DNA from: Paenibacillaceae bacterium
GTDB taxonomy: Bacteria > Bacillota > Bacilli > Paenibacillales > Paenibacillaceae
Reading direction: 5' to 3'
Assembly (NCBI GenBank): GCA_900766135.1
Contig: CAAFUF010000056.1
Coordinates: 1-59,091 of the forward strand
Length of the DNA: 59,091 bases
Shown here: positions 1 to 7,774 of the stretch, in pieces
Numbering within the stretch: the stretch's first letter is position 1
Layout: the number at the start of each line of letters is the position of its first letter
The notes under the pieces: generated by a model
Database searches by the model: none
What the model was told of the DNA's origin: nothing
Seen by the model: the letters and a program-made list of their open reading frames with translations, nothing else
Made by a program: the position numbers and the translations under genes

Positions 1-142
1 ACCAAGAAGGTTGGATGAAGCTAGAGACCGAGTAGCGGAGCGTAGCTGGAAGCTACGTGAGCAACGGAAGGCTCGGCTGAATGCAAGATTCGACGTCGAG
101 AGACTGTACTGATATACTTCGTGATCCAAAGATCACTTTTGA
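1..142 (+). mobile_element. Truncated copy of a MITE-like dispersed repeat
   Basis: Bases 1-60 match the reverse complement of 47190-47244 closely (shared blocks ACCAAGAAGGTTGGATGAAG and GAGTAGCGGAGCGTA), and the end (ATGCAAGATTCGA, then CTTCGTGATC) matches the other side of the same element. Relative to the complete copy at 47058-47266 it lacks about 45 internal bases, and its right terminus has decayed from GACTTTTTGAAC to CACTTTTGAT. The left end is cut by the window edge. It is non-coding and lies directly before the DUF2292 gene. Confidence 0.75.
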
Positions 143-170
143 TTTACCGATATAGGGGAGGGTTAGGGTG

Positions 171-395
171 ATGGCGAAACCATTGAAAGTCGATGAAATC
201 TGGCTGGAACGGATCGCGGAGCAACTGGGCGGCATGGAATTCGGTTCGCTGAACATCGTCGTCCATGAAGGCCAAATCGTGCAAATGGAACGCACGGAGC
301 GCAAGCGTTACGAGTTGAATCCGGGCAGCGCCTCCAGGGCTTCCGGTGCTTCCCGTCATGCGGCCAAACCTTTGCGCGAATCCGGCCAGCGGTAA
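171..395 (+). CDS. DUF2292 (YezD-like) small protein
   Basis: A 74-residue protein. Residues 1-50 match the pattern of the DUF2292/YezD family, small proteins of unknown function often found near sulfur metabolism genes. The cues are WLERIAEQLGGMEFGS followed by an IVVHEGQIVQMERTE-type segment. The Ser/Ala/Arg-rich tail after residue 50 is longer than in the roughly 55-residue family members I know. ATG 171 is chosen over the overlapping GTG at 168 because the AGGGGAGG at 154-161 gives normal spacing. It is followed by a bidirectional hairpin shared with the converging membrane-protein gene. Confidence 0.7.
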   Translation: MAKPLKVDEIWLERIAEQLGGMEFGSLNIVVHEGQIVQMERTERKRYELNPGSASRASGASRHAAKPLRESGQR

Positions 396-424
396 ACCGC
401 GAGTCGGAATCCAGCATAAATCAA

Positions 425-489
425 AACAACCCCGATTCCGGGCGGTCGGCAGCAATGCCTGTTCCGCTTATAAGGAATCGGGGTTGTTT
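425..489. terminator. Bidirectional terminator-like hairpin
   Basis: A perfect 15-bp stem (AACAACCCCGATTCC at 425-439 pairing with 474-488) closes a 34-nt loop. It lies between two converging genes, with A-rich and T-rich flanks on the two sides. Confidence 0.65.
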
Positions 490-493
490 GCGC

Positions 494-1441
494 TTATTGC
501 GCCGTTTCGCCTTCCCCCAGGCGGCCTTGCGCTTGAACGGCAACGGGGGCGGCGGCTTCCCCTGCCTCCGGTGCCATCGGCAACGGGTCGTGTCCAACAT
601 ACGGCCGCGCCTTCCGCGGTTTGCGGCTATTTAGGCGGAAACCACCGAGAAACAGAAGCAGCTGGGCGCCCAAAATATAGGGGGCCCACCGGCTCCCCGC
701 CAAATGGCCCGCGGCCAACAAGGCGATCAAGGCGGCTAGCAGCCGGGCTGGAATTGCATTGACATGGCGATTCCGCCCACCCATGACCGCTAGGTAAAGC
801 AGCAGCAAAGCAAACCAGCACGAGGCCAATTGCATCCAACCTGCGGCCAGAGCCCAAACCGTTTCCGTCCCTTCGTCGGAGAGACTCGAACCCAGCAAGC
901 GCCACAACCAAAGCAACGTGAAAAAGAACGCGGAGGCGAACAACGCCGGCAATACGGGCCGAAAAATGCGCCAAAGCCAGCTTCCCCAGCCGGGCCGTTC
1001 CATCTGGCGGAGCAGCCTGTCCCGTTCGGCGATCAGGGCTTCGCTTTCCCGCTCGACCGTTCTAAGCAACAGGGGCAAGCGGGAGGCGTCGCCATCCTCG
1101 GCGAATGCGGAGATTTGCGCCAGCAGATTTTCGCTGGTATAGGGTGCGGCGCGGCAAGCCAGGAGCTTGTCCCGGAGGCCGCTTCGAACGCCCTGGTCCA
1201 AGGGAGACCGGGAGGGCAGTTCCATGACGGACATCAACGATCCGGCAGCCGCGGCGTAACGATCCAAGGTAGAGTTGACGTATTCCAGCCGGCTTTGTTC
1301 CTCCCGGACCAGCTTGCGTCGCGTCGCGCCGTGAAGCGCGAGGAACGCGGACAACGCCAGGAAGGCGGCTAACGCGGAATGTTCAGGCATCTGCAGCCAG
1401 GCAACCCATTCCGACAGTGACACGGCGATCACCCTTTCCAT
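494..1441 (-). CDS. Multi-pass membrane protein of unknown function
   Basis: About 315 residues, not recognised. There is an N-terminal hydrophobic segment, then a long charged, probably helical cytoplasmic stretch, then about four hydrophobic segments in the second half (around residues 165-275), and an Arg/Pro/Ala-rich tail. The ATG at 1441 follows AGGAGG with only 3-4 nt between; GTG codons 9 and 18 nt further in have more usual spacing, so the exact start is uncertain. The start region faces the promoter of the divergent acetyltransferase gene. No catalytic motif was seen. Confidence 0.6.
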   Translation of the reverse strand: MERVIAVSLSEWVAWLQMPEHSALAAFLALSAFLALHGATRRKLVREEQSRLEYVNSTLDRYAAAAGSLMSVMELPSRSPLDQGVRSGLRDKLLACRAAPYTSENLLAQISAFAEDGDASRLPLLLRTVERESEALIAERDRLLRQMERPGWGSWLWRIFRPVLPALFASAFFFTLLWLWRLLGSSLSDEGTETVWALAAGWMQLASCWFALLLLYLAVMGGRNRHVNAIPARLLAALIALLAAGHLAGSRWAPYILGAQLLLFLGGFRLNSRKPRKARPYVGHDPLPMAPEAGEAAAPVAVQAQGRLGEGETAQ

Positions 1442-1488
1442 ATTCCTCCTTTCACTATTGCACACGTGCCGTTCGGATTCAAGCATGG

Positions 1489-1516
1489 TTCAAGAGAATC
1501 GGAAATATGGTATACT
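1489..1516 (+). promoter_or_regulatory. Predicted sigma-A promoter of the GNAT gene
   Basis: TTCAAG at 1489-1494 and TATACT at 1511-1516 are separated by 16 bp, about 50 bp before the acetyltransferase start. The -35 is weak and the -10 is good. Confidence 0.45.
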
Positions 1517-1566
1517 TGAAAACTGGTGAAAACTTGCGGAAAAAATCGGTAGGCGGAGGGATCAAC

Positions 1567-2037
1567 ATGAATGAACGACAACCCGAGGCTGAGGTCAAAA
1601 TCATCTACGAGGTGCCTGAGATTAACGACTACCTGCAGCTTCGCATACAAGCCGGAATGAGCCCGCGCAGCGAAGAAGGTGCGGCGATTGGCTTGGCCAA
1701 CTCTTTATTCGCCGTCTCGTTGTATGATGAAGCGGGATTGGCGGGGATGGGAAGGCTCATCGGCGACGGAGGCTGCTTTATGCAAGTGGTTGACATCGCC
1801 GTGCGCCCGGACCTTCGGGGAAGAGGCCTCGGCAAAACGATCATGGGCGAAATCATGGCGTTTCTGGAAAGGCATGCGCCGCCGCAAACTTACGTCAGCC
1901 TGATCGCCGATGCACCGGCGGACAAGCTGTACCGGGGGTTCGGCTTCGAGTATACCGCCCCCGGCGGCCACGGGATGTACTGGAGAAAGCATGACATGGA
2001 GGCGTCCGAAGCAGGTCAGCCATCATGGAAGGATTAA
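1567..2037 (+). CDS. GNAT family N-acetyltransferase
   Basis: 156 residues. It has the GNAT fold pattern: a mid-protein strand VVDIAVRPDLRG leading into the acetyl-CoA pyrophosphate-binding loop RGRGLG, a following helix, and a C-terminal LYRGFGFEYT strand-turn typical of the family. Such enzymes transfer acetyl from acetyl-CoA to an amine; the substrate cannot be told from sequence. ATG 1567 is chosen because a GGAGGG-type ribosome binding site (about 1556-1561) precedes it; an open frame runs further upstream but crosses the promoter. The TauE/SafE gene follows after 27 nt, so co-transcription is possible. Confidence 0.85.
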   Translation: MNERQPEAEVKIIYEVPEINDYLQLRIQAGMSPRSEEGAAIGLANSLFAVSLYDEAGLAGMGRLIGDGGCFMQVVDIAVRPDLRGRGLGKTIMGEIMAFLERHAPPQTYVSLIADAPADKLYRGFGFEYTAPGGHGMYWRKHDMEASEAGQPSWKD

Positions 2038-2064
2038 GTAAAGGGCAAAGGAGATGCCATCGGA

Positions 2065-2898
2065 TTGACTTCCACAGTTATTGAAATTTTCATGATCGCC
2101 ATTTTGGCGGGAGTCGTTGGCTCGGTTCTCGGATTGGGCGGGGGAATCATCGTAACGCCGGCGTTGACGCTGCTGTTTGGCGTTGACATCAACCATGCCA
2201 TCGGGGCAAGCATCATCTCGGTCATCGCCACCTCAAGCGGTTCGGCGGTAGCGTATATCCGCGACCGGATTACCAATTTGCGCGTCGGCATGTTTCTGGA
2301 AATCGCCACGACCGTCGGGGCGATTACCGGTGCGTTTATCGGGGCTTTGATCGCCCCGCAGATTCTGTATATCATTTTTGCGTTACTTCTTCTGTACTCC
2401 GCATATGCCATGATCAAGAAAGGCAAGCAGGAAGTACCGGACAACGTCCCGCTGCATCCGGTTGCCCAAAAGCTCGGACTGCAGGGTGAGTATTATGACA
2501 AAGCGCTTGGCAAAACCGTCGCCTATAACGTGGACCGCGTCTACGAGGGATTTGGGGTGATGTACGGCGCGGGCGTCATCTCCGGGCTGTTGGGCATCGG
2601 CAGCGGCAGCTTCAAGGTGATGGCGATGGACGTGTTCATGAAAATGCCGCTGAAGGTGTCAAGCGCCACCAGCAATTTTATGATGGGCGTAACGGCGGCG
2701 GCCAGCGCAGGTATTTATCTGCTTCGCGGCGACATTATTCCGATCATCTCCGCGCCGGTGGCACTGGGCGTATTGATCGGGGCTACCGTAGGGTCGCGCC
2801 TCATGCAACGGATGAAGAGCAAAACGATCCGCAAGCTTTTTATCCCGGTGATGGTGTACGTTGCATTTCAAATGATCTATCAAGGATGGAGGGGCTGA
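2065..2898 (+). CDS. TauE/SafE family sulfite/sulfonate-type anion exporter
   Basis: 277 residues, about eight membrane segments. The family pattern is clear: N-terminal LGLGGGIIVTPAL, then a central hydrophilic loop (residues about 120-165), and a second half beginning with GAGVISGLLGIGSG. Members move sulfite, sulfonates or other organic anions across the cytoplasmic membrane. The start is a TTG at 2065 with AAAGGAGA at 2047-2054; the ATG at 2054 is in another frame and stops at once. The next gene starts 1 nt after the stop and belongs to DUF1634, a family that commonly accompanies TauE/SafE, so the two probably act together. Confidence 0.85.
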   Translation: MTSTVIEIFMIAILAGVVGSVLGLGGGIIVTPALTLLFGVDINHAIGASIISVIATSSGSAVAYIRDRITNLRVGMFLEIATTVGAITGAFIGALIAPQILYIIFALLLLYSAYAMIKKGKQEVPDNVPLHPVAQKLGLQGEYYDKALGKTVAYNVDRVYEGFGVMYGAGVISGLLGIGSGSFKVMAMDVFMKMPLKVSSATSNFMMGVTAAASAGIYLLRGDIIPIISAPVALGVLIGATVGSRLMQRMKSKTIRKLFIPVMVYVAFQMIYQGWRG

Positions 2899-2899
2899 C

Positions 2900-3283
2900 A
2901 TGGGCGACAATAACGATGCGGCACAGGCGCAGAGCCGCAGCTTCGAGGTTGAGACGGCCATCAGCAAAATGCTGCGGATCGGCGTTATGCTCGCCGCGGT
3001 CGTCATCGTGGCTGGACTTGTCCAGTTCTTGGTGACCGGGGACAGCGGGTATCCGGGGGATACGTACCCGACCAGCTTCGGCGCTATCGTGTCCGGGTTG
3101 CTGGCCTTCAAGGCGGCCGCGGTCATCCAGACCGGCCTGTTGCTGCTGATCCTGACGCCCGTACTGCGTGTTTTCGTCTCGCTGTTCCTGTTTTGGGCGG
3201 AGCGGGACTACCGGTATGTCATCATCACCGCGATCGTGTTCGTAATTTTGATCCTGAGCTTCGCGTTAGGGAAAGCGGGGTAA
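2900..3283 (+). CDS. DUF1634 membrane protein
   Basis: 127 residues with three hydrophobic segments (about 25-45, 70-90, 103-123) and a conserved FWAERDYRYV motif between the last two. This matches DUF1634, membrane proteins of unknown activity that are regularly encoded next to TauE/SafE exporters. It starts 1 nt after the TauE/SafE stop, so translation is probably coupled. A small partner or regulator subunit of the exporter is the likely role, but that is inferred from gene order only. Confidence 0.8.
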   Translation: MGDNNDAAQAQSRSFEVETAISKMLRIGVMLAAVVIVAGLVQFLVTGDSGYPGDTYPTSFGAIVSGLLAFKAAAVIQTGLLLLILTPVLRVFVSLFLFWAERDYRYVIITAIVFVILILSFALGKAG

Positions 3284-3316
3284 GCGCGGTAGAGCACAGC
3301 TGTACGAAAGGCATAA

Positions 3317-3493
3317 ATGTTGCAAAATCTGCAACATATTCAAAAGCATCAGGCGATTTTAGATGAAAATGCTGCATGAAGTACAACAATTCCCTTTGAA
3401 TTCGCCAATTTTGACTTGAAATGTTGTAGTGATTGCAACAAAATGAATAACTCTAGCCGGAGAAGGAATGAAATGTTGCATAAACGGCAACAA
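3317..3493. repeat. Array A: four palindromic units, exact 52-bp period
   Basis: Units with the core TGYTGYA-N5-TRCAACA begin at 3318, 3370, 3422 and 3474, exactly 52 bp apart. The first is perfect (ATGTTGCA / TGCAACAT). The 33-nt stretches between units differ in sequence but tend to end in TGAAA. The array lies between the DUF1634 stop and a terminator at 3515, so it is probably transcribed as part of the 3' untranslated region. The same core and period recur at 39121-39347. Confidence 0.9.
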
Positions 3494-3514
3494 TCGGTCT
3501 TCGGCAGGTGGTTT

Positions 3515-3559
3515 AGGGCTTCTCCGGCTGCGCGGCAGCGGGGAAGCCCTGTTTGTTTT
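3515..3559 (+). terminator. Intrinsic terminator of the TauE/DUF1634 operon
   Basis: A stem of about 17 bp (AGGGCTTCTCC...GCTGC pairing with GCAGC...GGGGAAGCCCT, one bulge) with a 3-nt GCG loop, followed by TGTTTGTTTT. Confidence 0.7.
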
Positions 3560-3587
3560 GGACTTGCCGGGGCAGGATGTTTATAAT
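3558..3587 (+). promoter_or_regulatory. Predicted sigma-A promoter for the 3644 gene
   Basis: TTGGAC at 3558-3563 and TATAAT at 3582-3587 with an 18-bp spacer, about 55 bp before the start codon. The -35 overlaps the T-rich tail of the preceding terminator. Confidence 0.55.
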
Positions 3588-3643
3588 GAAAACAGCAAAA
3601 CTTGGGAATACCATCCAACTGCGAAGAAAGGGCGAACCGATAG

Positions 3644-4312
3644 ATGAATATCGTATTGTTTGGCGCGACGGGCTTGATCGGAAAAAGAATAGCGGCGGAA
3701 GCGCTGCAGCGCGGACATGAAGTGACGGCCGTGGTTCGAGACCGGGCGCGAGCCGACGAGATGGGGTTGCCTCATCTCGTCCCGGCGGATTCCAAAAAAG
3801 CCGGGCGCCTGATCCTGGCCGAGGGGGACATCTTGGTCCCCGATGCGATCGCCCGGCTGGTCCAGGGACAGGACCTCGTCATTAGCGCGTACGGGCCGCG
3901 CTTTGGAGAAGAGGATGAAATGCAGGAGGCGACGCGCTCGCTGATCGAAGGCGTCAAACGCGGCGGCGTCCGGCGGCTGATCGCCGTGGGAGGGGCCGGA
4001 GGCCTGGAGGTCGCGCCGGGCGTGCGGCTGATGGATACGCCGGAGTTCCCCGAGGAAGTGCGGCCGCTGGCCCGGGCCCATGAAGAGGCGCTAAGCCTAT
4101 ACCGGGCGTCGGATCTGGAATGGACGGTGCTGAGCCCACCGGCGCTCATTGAGCCGGGCAAGCGCACGGGCATGTTCCGGCTCGGTCTGGACCGACTGGT
4201 CGTCGACGAGCGGGAGAACAGCCGGATCACGGCGGAGGATTACGCGGCGGCCCTGTTGGACGAGGCGGAAGATCCGTATTATATCGGTGCCCGATTCACG
4301 GTGGGGTACTGA
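3644..4312 (+). CDS. NAD(P)H-binding Rossmann-fold protein (atypical SDR)
   Basis: 222 residues. The N-terminal GATGLIGKRIAAEAL is the dinucleotide-binding loop of atypical short-chain dehydrogenases of the NAD(P)H-binding (NmrA-like, YwnB-like) group. There is no canonical YxxxK catalytic pair in the expected place, as is usual for this group. Members act as small reductases or NAD(P)H sensors; the substrate is unknown. The Nnr gene follows 27 nt later in the same direction, so the two may form an operon linked by nicotinamide nucleotide metabolism; that link is inference. Confidence 0.75.
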   Translation: MNIVLFGATGLIGKRIAAEALQRGHEVTAVVRDRARADEMGLPHLVPADSKKAGRLILAEGDILVPDAIARLVQGQDLVISAYGPRFGEEDEMQEATRSLIEGVKRGGVRRLIAVGGAGGLEVAPGVRLMDTPEFPEEVRPLARAHEEALSLYRASDLEWTVLSPPALIEPGKRTGMFRLGLDRLVVDERENSRITAEDYAAALLDEAEDPYYIGARFTVGY

Positions 4313-4339
4313 GCAAGAGCGAGCGGGGGAGGGGATTCA

Positions 4340-6037
4340 ATGAAATTTGTGACGTCGGAGCAAATGCGTGCTGTGGACCGCTACGCTATCGAGCATATCG
4401 GGATTCCGGCGGTTGCCTTGATGGAGAACGCCGGGCGGGCGATTGCCGAGGAGGTGCTGGCTTTTGGCCGGGGACGGCGGGAAGGCCGGTTGCCGGAGCG
4501 CCCGGCGGAGACGGTCCGGGAGCGCCCAGCCGGAGCGAACGGATTGGACCGGGATCAGGTCGAACCCGGTCCATGCATTGACGGCGGGGCGAGGGAGGGC
4601 GCGCCGCTTTGGGAGAGCAGCCTGCCGCCTTTGCCGGCGGAGCATTGGCTGATCCTCGTCGGCAAGGGGAACAACGGCGGCGACGGGTTGGTGTGCGCCC
4701 GCCATCTGGCGGATGCGGGCGTGCAGGTGAGCCTGCTGTACGCCGAGGAGCCGGAGCGACTCGGCGGCGAAGCGGCGCTGCAGCAGGCCATTGCTGCAGC
4801 GCTGGGGCTGCCGGGCGAGGCGTATACGCCCGGCTCCGTAGCGGCGGCCCGATCCCGCGGGGTCACGGGGATCGTGGACGCCTTGCTGGGCACCGGGGCC
4901 AAAGGCGCGCCCCGGGGAGCCTACGCCTCCCTCATTCGGGAGGCGAACGAAAGCCGGCTGCCGATCGTGGCAGCCGACATTCCCAGCGGGCTGGACGCCG
5001 ATACCGGCGTTGTCCACGACCCGTGCATCCAAGCCCGGATCACCGTGTGCCTCGCCTTCCTGAAGGCGGGGCTGACGCAGTATCCGGGTGCGAAGGCGGC
5101 GGGGGACGTGATCGTCCGCTATATCGGCATCCCCCGCGCGCTTCCGCCGGGCATCGCGGCGGAAGCGGGGGTGCTGCTCACCGAGCCGTCGCTGCGCGGC
5201 GAGCTCGGGGTGGACCCGGCCCGGCGGCGCGAGGCCGACGGCCACAAGGGCACGTACGGGCACGTACTGCTCGCGGCGGGCAACCTCACGATGAGCGGCG
5301 CCGGCCTGCTGGCCGCCCGGGCCGCGCTCCGCGCCGGCAGCGGCCTCGTCACGTGGGCGCTGCCGGAGGCGCTGCTGCCGCACGTGCTCGGGGCCGTGCC
5401 CGAGCTCATGCTCGCGCCGGCCGGCGGCGAAGCCGGCGCCTGGAACGCCGCAGCCGCAGCTGAACTGCTGCGGCTGCTGGAGGCGCGCGACGTGCTCGCT
5501 GTCGGCCCGGGGCTGGGCCGCTTCCCGGGCGAGGACGGCTTCTTGCGCGCCGTATGGGAGGGCGCCCCGCGTCCCCTCGTGGTCGACGCGGACGCCCTGA
5601 ACATCCTCGCCGCCGCCAACGGCCTCTCGGCGTGGCAGCGCCGGGAAGCGGCGACGATCCTGACGCCGCATCCCGGCGAGATGGCCCGGCTGGCCGGCCT
5701 GTCCACGGCCGAGGTGCAGCGGGACCGCCTCGGCCTGGCGCGGCGCTTTGCGATGCAGCACGGCGTGACGCTCGTGCTGAAGGGCGCGCGCACCGTGGTG
5801 GCGGCCCCGGACGGCCGCGTGTTCGTCAACGTCACCGGGCACCCCGGCATGGCGACCGGGGGCTCGGGGGACGTGTTGACCGGCCTGATCGCCGGACTGC
5901 TGGCCCAGGGCCTGGACGCCGTGCAAGCCGCGGCGTTCGGCGTCTACCTGCACGGCCTGGCCGGTGAGCGCGCGGCCGCGTCCCGCAGGGGCAACCCGGC
6001 GTCGCTGCTCGCCGGGGATATCATCGAAGCGCTGTAA
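4340..6037 (+). CDS. nnr: Bifunctional NAD(P)H-hydrate epimerase / ADP-dependent dehydratase
   Basis: 565 residues with two domains. The N-terminal YjeF_N epimerase domain contains the start pattern FVTSEQMRAVDRYAIEH and the loop GKGNNGGDG; the C-terminal YjeF_C/CARKD dehydratase domain (from about residue 285) has HKGTYGHVLL, PHPGEMARL and GGSGDVLTG (about 505-512). Together they repair hydrated NAD(P)H: the epimerase interconverts the R and S forms and the dehydratase restores NAD(P)H from the S form using ADP. An Arg/Glu/Pro-rich insertion of about 45 residues (about 48-93) interrupts the epimerase before its nucleotide loop. The gene is very GC rich, and as a result long open frames run on the opposite strand; these are artefacts. 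Confidence 0.92.
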   Translation: MKFVTSEQMRAVDRYAIEHIGIPAVALMENAGRAIAEEVLAFGRGRREGRLPERPAETVRERPAGANGLDRDQVEPGPCIDGGAREGAPLWESSLPPLPAEHWLILVGKGNNGGDGLVCARHLADAGVQVSLLYAEEPERLGGEAALQQAIAAALGLPGEAYTPGSVAAARSRGVTGIVDALLGTGAKGAPRGAYASLIREANESRLPIVAADIPSGLDADTGVVHDPCIQARITVCLAFLKAGLTQYPGAKAAGDVIVRYIGIPRALPPGIAAEAGVLLTEPSLRGELGVDPARRREADGHKGTYGHVLLAAGNLTMSGAGLLAARAALRAGSGLVTWALPEALLPHVLGAVPELMLAPAGGEAGAWNAAAAAELLRLLEARDVLAVGPGLGRFPGEDGFLRAVWEGAPRPLVVDADALNILAAANGLSAWQRREAATILTPHPGEMARLAGLSTAEVQRDRLGLARRFAMQHGVTLVLKGARTVVAAPDGRVFVNVTGHPGMATGGSGDVLTGLIAGLLAQGLDAVQAAAFGVYLHGLAGERAAASRRGNPASLLAGDIIEAL

Positions 6038-6111
6038 CAAACGCGCGTGATTAACACTCCCATCGGGGGAACGAGACGATGGCGGGTGCCCGGACGGCTG
6101 CGCCGACTGGA

Positions 6112-6140
6112 TTGACTTTTCCATCAAATATTGATAGCAT
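6112..6140 (+). promoter_or_regulatory. Predicted sigma-A promoter for the flavin reductase gene
   Basis: TTGACT (6112-6117), 17-bp spacer, TAGCAT (6135-6140), about 75 bp before the start codon. Confidence 0.5.
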
Positions 6141-6215
6141 CGTTTTAAAATTTAGGGGATTCGTCGGGATTCGCGGGAAGACGAACATCCGTAACAAACA
6201 AGGGGAGAATCCGAT

Positions 6216-6755
6216 ATGAAAGTTACAGTCATTAACGGCAGTCCGACGCCGGGGTCCCGGCTTGGAGCGGTGATCGCGCTGACGGAGGAGCTGCTGCGCG
6301 GCGAAGGCTTCGAAGTCAGCCATTTGAACGTGGGGGAACTGCCGCCGGAGGATTTGATCCATACCAAATTCGAAAGCGAAGCGATCGTGAAAGCGAATGC
6401 GCTGGTAGCCGGAGCGGACGCGGTGATCGTGGCCAGCCCCGTTTATCAAGCGTCGTATACCGGCGTGCTGAAGACGTTTCTGGATCTGGTGCCGCAAAAA
6501 GGACTGGCCGGCAAAGTGGTGCTGCCGCTCTTTATCGGAGGCAGTCTCGCGCACCTGCTGACGATCGATTACGCGCTGAAGCCGGTCCTGTCCGTGCTGG
6601 GCGCACGTTATATTTTGGGCGGCGTCTATACCGTGGATGCCCAAGTGGCGCGCACCGAAGCCGGTGGTTTCGAGATCGCCGAGGAACTCCGCGGCCGGCT
6701 TGAGGAGAACGTCAAGGAGCTCGTCCGGGAAACGCGGCTGCGGCAGCAGTCCTAG
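6216..6755 (+). CDS. NADPH-dependent FMN reductase, SsuE-like
   Basis: 179 residues. The flavodoxin-like start with INGSPTPGSR is the FMN phosphate-binding loop, and ASPVYQASYTGVLKTFLD is the second flavin-binding segment of NADPH-dependent FMN reductases. The protein resembles SsuE, which supplies reduced flavin to alkanesulfonate monooxygenases, but no ssuABCD partner is present, so the partner enzyme is unknown. It has a GGGGAG ribosome binding site, its own promoter upstream and a terminator downstream, so it is probably monocistronic. Confidence 0.85.
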   Translation: MKVTVINGSPTPGSRLGAVIALTEELLRGEGFEVSHLNVGELPPEDLIHTKFESEAIVKANALVAGADAVIVASPVYQASYTGVLKTFLDLVPQKGLAGKVVLPLFIGGSLAHLLTIDYALKPVLSVLGARYILGGVYTVDAQVARTEAGGFEIAEELRGRLEENVKELVRETRLRQQS

Positions 6756-6790
6756 GAAATCGTGGTGCATCACGGAGGATGGGCTTGAAT

Positions 6791-6827
6791 CGCCGGTTGC
6801 CGGGGAAATTCCCGGGGCCGGTTTTTT
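6791..6827 (+). terminator. Intrinsic terminator after the FMN reductase gene
   Basis: An imperfect GC-rich stem (CCGG outer pairs, CCGGGGAA/TTCCCGG inner pairs) followed directly by six T residues. Confidence 0.65.
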
Positions 6828-6988
6828 AAATTTGCAAACTTCCGTTAACCGCGGTCTGGCTCCCTGAAGCTGCGTCGACAGATATCTTTCTTATGGCGGC
6901 GGCCAACGGCGCAAACGTTCGAAAAAATGGTACAATAGGACAATATACATAACTGCTCGCAATTGCCGAAGGAGGATACTTTGACATC

Positions 6989-7591
6989 ATGTTGAAATTG
7001 GTCTTTTTCGTAGGGGTCGCCGGTACGGGGAAAACGACGGTCGCCCGCAAGCTGGCAAGACGGATGCCGGCGGCTTTTTTGGACCGCGATACGGTGGGTG
7101 GCCGCTTTGTGGAAAAAATCCTGGAGATGAACGGCCTGGACGTGAACGACCGCGACTCCGAGTTTTACAAGAAGCACCTGCGTGACCTGGAATACGATAC
7201 GACGCGGGACATCTGCACTGAAAATTTGGCGGCCGGCCAAAACGTATTTATGATTTCCCCGTTCACGGCAGAACTGAAAAGCAAAGACTGGCTCGAAACG
7301 CTCCTTCAAGAAGCGGGGTTGTCCAAAAGAGAAGTGGACGTCAAGGTCGTCGTCGTCACGCTGAAGGACATGGAAACCCAAAAGGAACGCATCATCGACC
7401 GCTGCACGGACCGCGATACCTGGAAGCTGGAGCATTGGGACGATTTCAAGCACCGCGTGCAGTTCGTGCCGGAGGTAAAGTGGGAGATCCCGGCTTCGTC
7501 CATCCTCGAATTCGACAACAGCGGCGAGCTGACGGAGGAGAAGGTGGACGGCGTTTACCGCTTTGTCCTGGGGGGAGAAGGACAAGCTTAA
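6989..7591 (+). CDS. P-loop AAA-type ATPase / small kinase
   Basis: 200 residues. Walker A is GVAGTGKTT (residues about 9-17), followed by a LDRDTVGGRF lid-type segment and a later RxxxR-containing region (KERIIDRCTDRD). This resembles the AAA_33 / zeta-like kinases that phosphorylate small molecules or nucleotides. No toxin-antitoxin partner is adjacent, so a zeta toxin is unlikely. An extended -10 (TGGTACAAT at 6928-6936) lies upstream and a strong terminator follows. Confidence 0.7.
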   Translation: MLKLVFFVGVAGTGKTTVARKLARRMPAAFLDRDTVGGRFVEKILEMNGLDVNDRDSEFYKKHLRDLEYDTTRDICTENLAAGQNVFMISPFTAELKSKDWLETLLQEAGLSKREVDVKVVVVTLKDMETQKERIIDRCTDRDTWKLEHWDDFKHRVQFVPEVKWEIPASSILEFDNSGELTEEKVDGVYRFVLGGEGQA

Positions 7592-7603
7592 ACAACGAAG
7601 AGA

Positions 7604-7640
7604 AGCCCTTTCCGCGGCCAGTCCGCAGAAAGGGCTTTTT
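7604..7640 (+). terminator. Intrinsic terminator after the P-loop ATPase gene
   Basis: AAGCCCTTT pairs with AAAGGGCTT around a loop containing CCGCGG, followed by a T run. Confidence 0.85.
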
Positions 7641-7700
7641 GATTTTCCGCCGGTTTCGCTCCCTTCGTTTTCTGCCCGTCAAATACACAAGCACCCCCAA

Positions 7701-7719
7701 CTGTTTTATAATAAAACAG
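7701..7719 (+). promoter_or_regulatory. Palindrome overlapping the -10 of the ABC transporter genes
   Basis: CTGTTTTATAATAAAACAG is a perfect palindrome (8-bp arms, 3-nt centre) whose middle is a TATAAT -10 hexamer, about 60 bp before the transporter start. It fits an operator bound by a dimeric repressor. No regulator gene lies next to it, so the protein is unknown. Confidence 0.5.
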
Positions 7720-7774
7720 CATAGTTTACCAAATTGGCGATTCTTACGGAATCACCCGGACTGGAGGAATCAGG

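Noticed and set aside
3317..3493. CRISPR array (regular 19-bp repeats with 33-nt spacers)
   Set aside because: The repeats are short and degenerate, with a variable 5-nt centre; there is no leader and no cas gene; the same type of array appears several times with different cores. The same reasoning applies to 39121-39347.
4337..6127. A 596-codon open frame on the minus strand
   Set aside because: It is antisense to nnr. High GC at the third codon positions removes stops on the other strand, and the translated sequence has no family pattern.
6989..7591. Zeta-type toxin of a toxin-antitoxin pair
   Set aside because: The Walker A and kinase layout are compatible, but no antitoxin-sized gene is adjacent and the gene has its own promoter and terminator.
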